Assembly: GCA_026991055.1 (NCBI GenBank)
Contig: JALXCE010000161.1
Span: 1 to 6,280, forward strand
Direction: 5' to 3'
DNA length: 6,280 nt
DNA from: Caldifarciminota bacterium
Lineage (GTDB): Bacteria > Hydrothermota > Hydrothermia > B15-G9 > WFZT01
Shown: one piece after another, positions 1-4,861 of the stretch
How positions within the stretch are numbered: the stretch's first letter is position 1
Layout of the letters: each line of letters opens with the position of its first letter
Translations under genes and position numbers: made by a program
Notes under the pieces: generated by a model
Database searches by the model: none
Told to the model about the DNA's origin: nothing
Seen by the model: only the letters and a program-made list of their open reading frames with translations

Positions 1-289
1 CGGAAATTATGTAGATTAATGATATTGATAGAGGGGACCTGCTAACAGAAAATATACGCTCAAGTGTTCCCTGTTCTGCAAAACTCATAAAGCTCCAGCC
101 GACTGAATTGGCTGTAGATTGATAGAATGACCAGAGTAGATATGCAAGCACCAGGGGAGTGGTGTTGTGAGTTAAACTTCCGATACCTTTCACAAAACCA
201 TATCCCATTACTCCGATGAGCACGTACATCATTATGGCATTAAATTTGTATCTGTATATGTAAGCAAATTCGTAAAATACGACTTTCAT
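1..289 (-). CDS. ABC-2 type transporter permease, N-terminal part (cut by window edge)
   Basis: Reading the minus strand from the ATG at 289-287 gives 96 open codons that run off the left edge, so the C-terminal part is outside the window. After a short basic, aromatic start (MKVVFYEFAYIYRYKF) there is a membrane segment at about residues 16-38 and a second at about 44-62. A cytoplasmic stretch at 70-87 follows, containing E-Q-G-T-L-E-R at 72-78 and then S-x-S-P-L. The E-x-G-T-L-E ... S-P pattern after the second membrane helix is typical of ABC-2 permeases, the membrane subunits of lipid, polysaccharide or drug exporters. The substrate cannot be inferred and no ATPase gene is visible here. 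An in-frame stop at 308-310 just upstream fixes this ATG as the first possible one. There is no Shine-Dalgarno, but a TATAAT box lies 10 nt upstream. Family assignment is fairly sure. Confidence 0.75.
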   Translation of the reverse strand, partial: MKVVFYEFAYIYRYKFNAIMMYVLIGVMGYGFVKGIGSLTHNTTPLVLAYLLWSFYQSTANSVGWSFMSFAEQGTLERIFSVSRSPLSISLIYIIS

Positions 290-299
290 TTTGATAAAG

Positions 300-328
300 A
301 TTATAAATTATGGGAATGTGAGGAACAA
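300..328 (-). promoter_or_regulatory. Candidate promoter of the ABC permease gene
   Basis: On the minus strand a perfect TATAAT (300-305) is preceded, after exactly 17 nt, by TTGTTC (323-328), which matches TTGACA at three of six positions. Transcription would start around 293, only about 4 nt before the ATG at 289, so the mRNA would be essentially leaderless. The -35 half is one arm of a small inverted repeat, GAACAA-CTT-TTGTTC (323-337), that could be an operator or chance. This is a sequence match only. Confidence 0.4.
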
Positions 329-481
329 CTTTTGTTCTTCCTGCTCAGGGAGTATCAATGCGAAATATCCTTTATTTTCCCATTCGCTCAGGCTTTCTGA
401 TGAAATAATGGAATTTAGCACATGGGTTAAAAATTTCCAATGTGCCCGCTTCTCTGTAGGGAATTTTTGCGAGGAAGATTT
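308..481 (-). pseudogene. Possible gene remnant or very short ORF upstream of the ABC permease
   Basis: The minus strand is open for 57 codons from 481 down to a TAA at 308-310. The translation reads like protein: it ends with ...LSEWENKGYFALILPEQ followed by EEQKLFLTFP and has an amphipathic pattern. There is no ATG. The only plausible start is a GTG at 421-419 (37 residues) with no Shine-Dalgarno. The open stretch begins exactly where the hairpin repeat cluster begins, so it may be the 3' end of a gene truncated by the repeats. A second minus-strand frame is also partly open here, which weakens the case. I do not recognise a family. It may be ordinary non-coding DNA. Confidence 0.2.
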
Positions 482-550
482 TTAAGATGTATCCCCTCAC
501 CCCAACCCTCTCCCGCAAAGCGGGAGAGGGAGATTTATGGATTTTGATCG
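479..550. repeat. Hairpin repeat unit A
   Basis: The unit starts with a T-rich run and AAGATG, continues with CCCCTCACCCC, and contains a perfect 11-bp stem, CCCTCTCCCGC (506-516) and GCGGGAGAGGG (520-530), with an AAA loop. It ends with AGATTTATGGATTTT. Unit C shares this layout, including the 15-mer GGGAGAGGGAGATTT (522-536 here, 719-733 there). The sequence resembles the C/G-rich palindromic intergenic repeats seen in many bacterial genomes. There is no U-tract after the stem, so a role as a classical terminator is doubtful. Confidence 0.75.
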
Positions 551-556
551 AAAGAA

Positions 557-676
557 TTTTTAAATGTGGCCCCTCACCTTAATGCTCTCCCCGCTACCTC
601 AAGGAACTTCCCTCCCCCCACGCTTCGCGTGGGGGAGGGATTCAAGGGAGGGGGCATTCCGCTTAAAATCTTAAAA
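557..676. repeat. Hairpin repeat unit B, extended variant
   Basis: The left end (TTTTTAAATG, then CCCCTCACCTTAATGCTCTCC) matches unit A and unit C. The middle is longer and carries its own hairpin: CCCTCCCCCCACGC (610-623) pairs with GCGTGGGGGAGGG (627-639) around a TTC loop, about 13 bp with one bulged C. The copy of GGGAGGGGG at 645-653 lies outside this stem. The unit looks like an A/C-type element interrupted by, or fused with, a second hairpin element. That interpretation is inference. Confidence 0.6.
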
Positions 677-780
677 AATTTTAGATGCAGACACTCACCC
701 TACCCTCACCCACTTCGTGGGAGAGGGAGATTTGGTGGATTTTTGCTTGTAATAATAAGATGTTACCCCGCTCCTTGATT
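677..780. repeat. Hairpin repeat unit C and a trailing partial copy
   Basis: The T-rich lead, AGATG and CTCACCC are followed by a stem of 10 pairs with one A-A mismatch: CCCTCACCCAC (703-713) against GTGGGAGAGGG (717-727), TTC loop. The tail AGATTTGGTGGATTTTT parallels unit A. At 751-777 a further degenerate lead occurs (AATAATAAGATGTTACCCCGCTCC, written here as AATAATAAGATG then TTACCCCGCTCC). The shared ATG in the leads falls at 487, 564, 685 and 760, spaced 77, 121 and 75 nt, so the region looks like about four diverged tandem copies. Confidence 0.6.
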
Positions 781-899
781 CCTGTGAGTGTTTATGCGAG
801 GGATGGAGTTTCTGGAAAAGCAAGTACGTCCAGAACAGGCTCTATGGCAAACAAAAACCTTAAAAACATAGATAGATGCGCAAATGCCAGCTTCAAGCT
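781..899. other. Non-coding stretch downstream of purM
   Basis: I see no recognisable gene in this stretch. On the minus strand the purM frame continues after its TAG for 34 codons of hydrophobic but unfamiliar sequence to a TAA, and another frame is open for about 43 codons. Neither resembles the end of PurM. A weak inverted repeat TCTGGA/TCCAGA (811-816, 829-834) has a 12-nt loop and no T-run, so it is not a convincing terminator. Confidence 0.4.
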
Positions 900-1859
900 C
901 TACCTCACAATCCCGATCTCCTGTAACTCTGGCAGAATACTGCGGGCTTTGTCTGGTGAGTCAGTGATTACTACAAACCCCACTCCCATGTTGAATACAC
1001 GTCTCATCTCCTCAACAGGGATACCCCCTTTTCCCATCAAAAATTCAAATATCCAGGGTGTTTTAATTCGATCCCAATAAATCTCGACACGCCTCCCTTC
1101 TGGCAGGGCTCGCTCTGTGTTCTCCACCAATCCACCACCTGTAATATGTGCCATGCCCTTTATATCAACTTTATCAAGCAACTTCAGAATGTCTTTCACA
1201 TAGATTCTCGTGGGTTTTAAAAGTTCCCTGTACAGTGGTTGGCCGGTTCCATAATCCCTGAAAATATCAATTCCCCTGTCTCGCAAAACCTTTCTCACGA
1301 GGCTGAAACCGTTGGAATGTATCCCGTTAGATGGCAAGCCGAGAACCACATCTCCAGGCTCAATGTCCTCTTTGCGTGGTATTTTATTTTTATCAACAAT
1401 CCCCACAACAAACCCCGCAACGTCAAAGATTTCCTCGTCAATCATCCCTGGCAGCTCCGCTGTTTCACCACCCAAGAGTATGCCACCGGATTGCTTTAAC
1501 CCCTCATTGATACCTTTTATAATACTCTCAAACTTTGCCTCGTCTATCCTGCCCGTGGCATAGTAATCAAGGAAAAACAATGGTCGTGCCCCAACGGTCA
1601 AAATGTCATTCACACACATTGCCACAAGATCAATTCCAATGGGCTTAAGGTAATTTGCCTCAAGTGCGAGCTTGATTTTTGTTCCAACCCCATCTGTGGA
1701 GCTCACGAGCACAGGATTTTCGTAATCTTTTAATATTTCTCCAAGCTCGAAAAGTCCCCCAAATCCCCCTATTTTATCTCCCTTAAGTGATAAATTTTTA
1801 ACAATCTCGACAACCTTCGGGGCTTTATTCAAATTTACACCAGCGTCTTCGTAAAGCAT
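900..1859 (-). CDS. purM: Phosphoribosylformylglycinamidine cyclo-ligase (AIR synthase)
   Basis: This enzyme catalyses ATP-dependent ring closure of FGAM to 5-aminoimidazole ribonucleotide in de novo purine synthesis, as a cytoplasmic dimer of the PurM/AIRS fold. From the ATG at 1859-1857 it has 319 residues. Hallmarks are YEDAGV (3-8), STDGVGTK (54-61), the DLVAMCVND segment (78-86), DYYATG (98-103), GGETAELPGM (130-139), HSNG (181-184), PTRIYV (216-221), HITGGG (238-243) and FNMGVG (289-294). I chose this start because family members begin just before Y-x-D-A-G-V. The frame stays open to an ATG at 2024, but the extension reads through a palindromic repeat; an ATG at 1898 (13 residues longer) is the other option. 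There is no Shine-Dalgarno. The C-terminus ends at EIGIVR, about 15 residues short of E. coli PurM; the missing tail is outside the catalytic motifs. It stands alone, not in a pur operon. Confidence 0.95.
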   Translation of the reverse strand: MLYEDAGVNLNKAPKVVEIVKNLSLKGDKIGGFGGLFELGEILKDYENPVLVSSTDGVGTKIKLALEANYLKPIGIDLVAMCVNDILTVGARPLFFLDYYATGRIDEAKFESIIKGINEGLKQSGGILLGGETAELPGMIDEEIFDVAGFVVGIVDKNKIPRKEDIEPGDVVLGLPSNGIHSNGFSLVRKVLRDRGIDIFRDYGTGQPLYRELLKPTRIYVKDILKLLDKVDIKGMAHITGGGLVENTERALPEGRRVEIYWDRIKTPWIFEFLMGKGGIPVEEMRRVFNMGVGFVVITDSPDKARSILPELQEIGIVR

Positions 1860-1865
1860 GGGAAA

Positions 1866-1871
1866 ATTATA
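1866..1871 (-). promoter_or_regulatory. Candidate -10 box of purM
   Basis: On the minus strand a perfect TATAAT lies 6 nt upstream of the chosen purM ATG (1859), so transcription would start at or next to the start codon. No convincing -35 hexamer is seen 16-18 nt further upstream. No Shine-Dalgarno precedes this ATG or the alternative one at 1898, consistent with a leaderless mRNA. Evidence is the box and its position only. Confidence 0.3.
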
Positions 1872-1946
1872 TGGTCTGGAGTGGGACCTTTTGTACATAT
1901 TCTGGGTGAATAAAGAGGTTTTTAGTGACCGAAATATCGTTGACCA

Positions 1947-1995
1947 CCCATTCCACCCCGACCCTCCCTTCCCTCGAGGGAAGGGAGGGAGTTCG
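1947..1995 (+). repeat. Palindromic repeat unit D
   Basis: This unit reads CCCATTCCACCCCGA, then a perfect 28-nt palindrome at 1962-1989 (left half CCCTCCCTTCCCTC). It lies upstream of purM in the divergent promoter region. It belongs to the same general C/G-rich hairpin class as units A-C, but its closest relative in the window is unit E read on the opposite strand. If transcribed it would fold into a very stable stem. It explains why an apparent N-terminal extension of purM is open here without being protein. Confidence 0.75.
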
Positions 1996-2052
1996 CTCAA
2001 GACAGCAAAACAGCAGGTCTGCAATATATTCTGGGAAGAAGTTCTGTTCTCG

Positions 2053-2066
2053 CTTGGTTCACCAAG
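2053..2066. repeat. Small inverted repeat in the purM/prenyltransferase intergenic region
   Basis: CTTGGT (2053-2058) and ACCAAG (2061-2066) are perfect complements separated by 2 nt, giving a practical 5-bp stem with a 4-nt loop, or a dyad that a regulator could bind. It lies between repeat units D and E. It could easily be chance. Confidence 0.25.
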
Positions 2067-2097
2067 TCGGAGATGAAATCTTTTCCAGTAAGCTCAT

Positions 2098-2145
2098 AAA
2101 TTTCCCCTCCTTCACCGGGGAAGGAGAGATTAGGGGAGAATGGGG
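2098..2145 (-). repeat. Palindromic repeat unit E, inverted relative to D
   Basis: Read on the minus strand this unit begins CCCCATTCTCCCCTAATC, continues CTCCTTCCCC and ends in GAAGGAGGGG, which lines up with unit D over its whole length (shared CCCATTC, CCCC and CCTTCCC blocks). Its own stem is CTCCTTC (2107-2113) with GAAGGAG (2120-2126), 6-nt loop. D and E together form imperfect terminal inverted repeats around roughly 100 nt of DNA. Confidence 0.55.
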
Positions 2146-2285
2146 TTTAGAGAATTTCGACATTTTTGAAGGGCCATTAAGAGTGATGTTACCATTGGTT
2201 AAGGGATTCTAAGGGTAGATCTGAATATTGTTGACTGTAGTTAAGCGGTGGAGGTTACTCAAGAACTGGATTAAAATCTTTACTC
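2146..2285 (+). promoter_or_regulatory. Upstream region and candidate -10 of the prenyltransferase operon
   Basis: No gene is visible here. TAAAAT at 2272-2277 (five of six to TATAAT) lies 8 nt before the ATG at 2286, which lacks a Shine-Dalgarno; a hexamer TGGAGG at 2249-2254 is a poor -35 match at 17-nt spacing. A GGAGG at 2250-2254 is too far (31 nt) from the ATG to be its ribosome site, and no in-frame start codon lies nearer to it. An alternative -35, TTGACT at 2231-2236, has no good -10 partner. This pattern again fits a leaderless first gene. Confidence 0.3.
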
Positions 2286-3116
2286 ATGAAGAAAATCCTC
2301 ATATACCTCAAGTTTGCCCGAATTTTAAACTGCATACTCGCTGGAATTATTGTCCTTTTCTCATTTGCCTACGTCCACTATATGAATCTACGTGCCATTC
2401 TGCTTTCACTTTTGATTTTTGTTGCTGGAACAGCCTTTGCGAACATTTCCAACGACCTGAGAGACTTTAAAATTGACCTCGTGGTGCATCCGGAAAGGCC
2501 CCTTGTTAGCGGTGAAATCACCCACAAAGAAGCTTTTGCCCTGCTCATCCTCCTCTCGGCACTCGTTCTAATTCCTGCAGCATTCTTAGGTGAACGGGTG
2601 TTTTTATTTATCCTCTCGCTTTACATTCTCACCCTCATTTATAACCTATTCTTGAAAAAGCATCACTTCTGGGGTAATCTCGCTGTGGCCCTGATTTCAT
2701 CGGCAACATTTCTTATTGCAGGTGTTATAACGGGCAGGTATAAACCCCTCATTTTCCCCTTCATTCTTTCGTTTTTCTTTCAGCTATACCGTGAAATTCT
2801 TAAAGATTTGCATGACATGGAAGGTGATAAGATAGGTGGTTATCGCACCATCCCATTGATTAAAGGTGAGAAACTTACTATAATTTTATCACAGATTTTG
2901 CTTGGTTCTCTTATAATTCTCACCCTGCTCCCAGGTTTTTTAGGAATTTACGGGAAGCCTTACCTGTGGATTACTATAGTTTTTGTGGATATTCCACTTA
3001 TCCTGGTCGGGCTGAGGATTAAAGAAGGGCTTGAGCGAAGGAAATTGAAGAAATATCTTGATTTCATCAAGATTCCGATAATGTTTGTTTTGATAGCAAT
3101 TTATCTTGGAGGATGA
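2286..3116 (+). CDS. UbiA-family prenyltransferase, DGGGP synthase-like
   Basis: This is an integral-membrane prenyltransferase of 276 residues, a normal length for the family, with about 8-9 hydrophobic segments. The first Asp-rich motif is N56-D57-x2-D60-x3-D64, followed by HPERPLVSG (68-76). The second is REILKDLHDMEGDKIGG (169-185), with D174, D177 and D181. These bind Mg2+ and the prenyl diphosphate. The form R-E-I-x-K-D-x2-D-x-E-G-D ... R-T-I-P and the P-x-R-P-x-x-S-G segment match digeranylgeranylglyceryl phosphate synthase, which adds the second geranylgeranyl chain in archaeal-type lipids. Related branches (chlorophyll, homogentisate and quinone prenyltransferases) cannot be excluded. 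It is the first gene of the operon, and its TGA overlaps the next ATG (ATGA). The superfamily is certain; the acceptor is inferred. Confidence 0.85.
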   Translation: MKKILIYLKFARILNCILAGIIVLFSFAYVHYMNLRAILLSLLIFVAGTAFANISNDLRDFKIDLVVHPERPLVSGEITHKEAFALLILLSALVLIPAAFLGERVFLFILSLYILTLIYNLFLKKHHFWGNLAVALISSATFLIAGVITGRYKPLIFPFILSFFFQLYREILKDLHDMEGDKIGGYRTIPLIKGEKLTIILSQILLGSLIILTLLPGFLGIYGKPYLWITIVFVDIPLILVGLRIKEGLERRKLKKYLDFIKIPIMFVLIAIYLGG

Positions 3117-3124
3117 AAGAATTG
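3108..3124 (+). promoter_or_regulatory. Ribosome site that questions the phosphodiesterase start
   Basis: GGAGG at 3108-3112 directly abuts the ATG at 3113, with no spacer, which is too close for normal initiation there. A TTG in the same frame at 3122-3124 lies 9 nt downstream of GGAGG, an ideal distance. The protein from this TTG would still begin shortly before IIAHRG. Either the ATG is used by reinitiation through the ATGA overlap, or the true start is the TTG. Confidence 0.45.
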
Positions 3125-3826
3125 GAGCCTTTGATAATCGCCCACAGGGGATTCTCAGGAAAGTATTACGAAAATACGCTAAAAGCATTTAATGCGGCCA
3201 TAGAGGCAGGTGCAGATTACATTGAATTTGATATTAACCGCACAAGGGACAACGAAGTAATCGTGGTGCATGACTACTCCATACGGGGCAAATACTTCAA
3301 GGATATGACTTTCAAAGAGGTCGAAGATATATCACTGGAAGATAACTGCAGAATCCCGTCTTTAAGAGAGGTGATAGAATCTTTCTCTGGCAGAATCAAA
3401 TTTTATATCGAAATTAAGGACCGTAAGATTGTTGACCCACTTTTAAAAACGCTATCAGATTTTCCAGACGATGATACGGTGATAGCCTCCTTTGATCATT
3501 ATGCCCTTAGGAAGGTTAAGGAAAAGTCCCCACATATCAAGACTTCTGCGCTTTTTGCTGATGTGATAATTGATCCAGTGCCCACACTTGTTGCACTGGA
3601 TGCCAACTATTTTCATCCATGCTGGGAGGATAGGAGTCCGGAGCCGTACGAACTTATTGATGAAGAGTTCGTCGCATACCTCAATAATCTTGGTTTTGGA
3701 ACCATATCCTGGGCCGAAGATAGGCCTGAAGTGATAAAAAAGTTGATGGATAAAGGATTTAATGCCATTTCAACCAACAGGCCTGACCTTGCCTTTGAAA
3801 TTCGAAAGGAGAAGATCAGCCGGTGA
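3113..3826 (+). CDS. Glycerophosphodiester phosphodiesterase (GDPD family)
   Basis: A cytoplasmic TIM-barrel enzyme, 237 residues, with no signal peptide. The family hydrolyses glycerophosphodiesters to glycerol 3-phosphate and an alcohol, using a divalent metal. Key residues are visible: AHRG (10-13, catalytic H11), ENT (20-22), the metal ligands E38 and D40 in IEFD, HD (53-54, second catalytic His), EIK (E100, K102), ASF (125-127), W200 and TNRPD (221-225) near the end. The usual stretch after the second His (D-R-T-T and the loop behind it) is replaced by a shortened HDYSIRGKYF, so substrate preference may differ. The gene overlaps the prenyltransferase stop by 4 nt and the queA start by 4 nt. 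A TTG start at 3122 is possible and would remove three residues. The family is sure; the physiological substrate is unknown, though its neighbour suggests a lipid-derived one. Confidence 0.92.
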   Translation: MKELEPLIIAHRGFSGKYYENTLKAFNAAIEAGADYIEFDINRTRDNEVIVVHDYSIRGKYFKDMTFKEVEDISLEDNCRIPSLREVIESFSGRIKFYIEIKDRKIVDPLLKTLSDFPDDDTVIASFDHYALRKVKEKSPHIKTSALFADVIIDPVPTLVALDANYFHPCWEDRSPEPYELIDEEFVAYLNNLGFGTISWAEDRPEVIKKLMDKGFNAISTNRPDLAFEIRKEKISR

Positions 3827-4839
3827 TAAAGACAGATGAATTTGATTTTGAATTACCGTCCGAGCTTATAGCACAGTTTCCCTCACCCCGACGCTCCGAA
3901 TCTCGTCTCATGGTCTTAAGACGCGAACCTTTTGAAATTCAGCACCTGAGATTTCGGGATATTGTTAAATTCTTCAATCCCGGAGATGTCCTTGTTTTGA
4001 ACAAAAGCAAAGTGATCAAGGCACGAATATTTGGCAGGAGAGCCGGAACTGGTGGTAAAGTAGAGCTCCTCGTCACTGAAATAAGAGACGAGAATTTATT
4101 CAGTGCACTTGTAAAACCAGGTAGAAAGGCACGCGTGGGTGAGATTATTGTTCTTGAAGGTGGGGCAGAGGCCAGGGTTCTCGAAAAGTTTGAAGACGGC
4201 TCCCGGCTTTTTGAGGTCAGTGGCAAAATTCTTGAAATTCTTGATAAATACGGGCATGTTCCCCTGCCTCCTTACATCCGACGGGAGGATACACCCCTGG
4301 ATGAGAAGCGCTACCAGACGGTTTTTGCGGAGGTTCCCGGCTCAATTGCCGCTCCCACAGCAGGTCTGCACTTTGAAGAGCCCATTCTTGAGGCATTGAG
4401 AGAAAAGGGAGTTGAGATAAAATTCATCATCCTTCACGTGGGACTTGGCACATTTAAACCCATAAAAACAGAGACCGTCGAGGAGCACAGGATGGACAGG
4501 GAGTATTTTGAAATTCCTGAGGATACCCGTGAAGCGTTGAATGAAGCCCGGGCAAGGGGCTCGAGGATTTTTGGCTGCGGAACAACTGTTACCCGTTCAC
4601 TTGAAACCTGGAAATTCGGGAAGGGCCCTTCACAGGGCTACACGGACCTATTCATATATCCGGGATTCAAATTTGATGTCATTGATGCCCTGATCACTAA
4701 TTTTCACCTTCCGCGTTCGACGCCAATTCTCCTTGTCTCAGCCTTTGCCGGATGGGATAAGATAAAAAAGGCCTACGAGGAGGCAATCAGGCTGAGATAC
4801 AGGTTCTTCAGCTACGGGGATGCCATGCTTATAATTTAG
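3823..4839 (+). CDS. queA: S-adenosylmethionine:tRNA ribosyltransferase-isomerase
   Basis: QueA transfers and isomerises the ribosyl group of SAM onto preQ1 at position 34 of GUN-anticodon tRNAs to make epoxyqueuosine, the penultimate step of queuosine synthesis. The 338 residues match the family from end to end: FDFELPSELIAQFPSPRR (7-24), RIFGRR (68-73), LPPYIRR (148-154), RYQTVFA (163-169), GSIAAPTAGLHF (173-184), LHVGLGTFKPI (204-214), GCGTTVTRSLE (251-261), YPGFKF (279-284), ITNFHLPRST (291-300), LVSAFAG (304-310) and the terminal RFFSYGDAMLI. The common NDTRV near residue 60 is NKSKV here, a mild deviation. The start is a GTG at 3823 that overlaps the upstream stop (GTGA), with AAAGGAG 11 nt before it, implying translational coupling. 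No queG, queH or tgt is in view. The presence of this gene argues for a bacterium. Confidence 0.97.
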   Translation: MIKTDEFDFELPSELIAQFPSPRRSESRLMVLRREPFEIQHLRFRDIVKFFNPGDVLVLNKSKVIKARIFGRRAGTGGKVELLVTEIRDENLFSALVKPGRKARVGEIIVLEGGAEARVLEKFEDGSRLFEVSGKILEILDKYGHVPLPPYIRREDTPLDEKRYQTVFAEVPGSIAAPTAGLHFEEPILEALREKGVEIKFIILHVGLGTFKPIKTETVEEHRMDREYFEIPEDTREALNEARARGSRIFGCGTTVTRSLETWKFGKGPSQGYTDLFIYPGFKFDVIDALITNFHLPRSTPILLVSAFAGWDKIKKAYEEAIRLRYRFFSYGDAMLII

Positions 4840-4846
4840 CCCAAAA

Positions 4847-4854
4847 GAGGAGGT
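4847..4854 (+). promoter_or_regulatory. Strong Shine-Dalgarno of the glycosyltransferase
   Basis: GAGGAGGT ends 7 nt before the ATG at 4862, inside the 22-nt gap after queA. It is the best anti-16S match in the window. It suggests that this gene has its own efficient initiation rather than relying on coupling, and that the organism uses the standard bacterial anti-Shine-Dalgarno. Confidence 0.8.
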
Positions 4855-4861
4855 CTGTTTT

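Noticed and set aside
291..485. 64-codon plus-strand open frame from a TTG
   Set aside because: No ribosome site and Cys/Ser-rich unstructured translation; the opposite strand is at least as protein-like.
506..530. Rho-independent terminator for purM
   Set aside because: The stem is perfect, but no T-run follows on either strand within a normal distance, and the same stem recurs as a repeat family. It may still affect RNA ends.
479..780. CRISPR array
   Set aside because: Units are internally palindromic, diverged and irregularly spaced (77, 121, 75 nt), with no uniform spacers and no cas genes.
685..1080. 131-codon plus-strand open frame
   Set aside because: It is partly the antisense of the purM 3' end and partly repeat sequence; no ribosome site and no protein-like conservation.
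1860..2024. Apparent 55-residue N-terminal extension of purM to an ATG at 2024
   Set aside because: It translates palindromic repeat D (LPPFPRGKGG and similar), has no family support, and the PurM start motif lies right after the ATG at 1859.
2041..2075. tRNA-like T-arm (GGTTCACC)
   Set aside because: No acceptor, D or anticodon arms can be folded around it.
1925..2212. 95-codon plus-strand open frame in the intergenic region
   Set aside because: It reads through both palindromic repeats (LPSLEGREG type peptides), which is typical of spurious calls in such repeats.
2228..2470. 80-codon open frame starting with TTG upstream of the prenyltransferase
   Set aside because: It mostly overlaps the clear prenyltransferase gene in another frame and lacks recognisable features.
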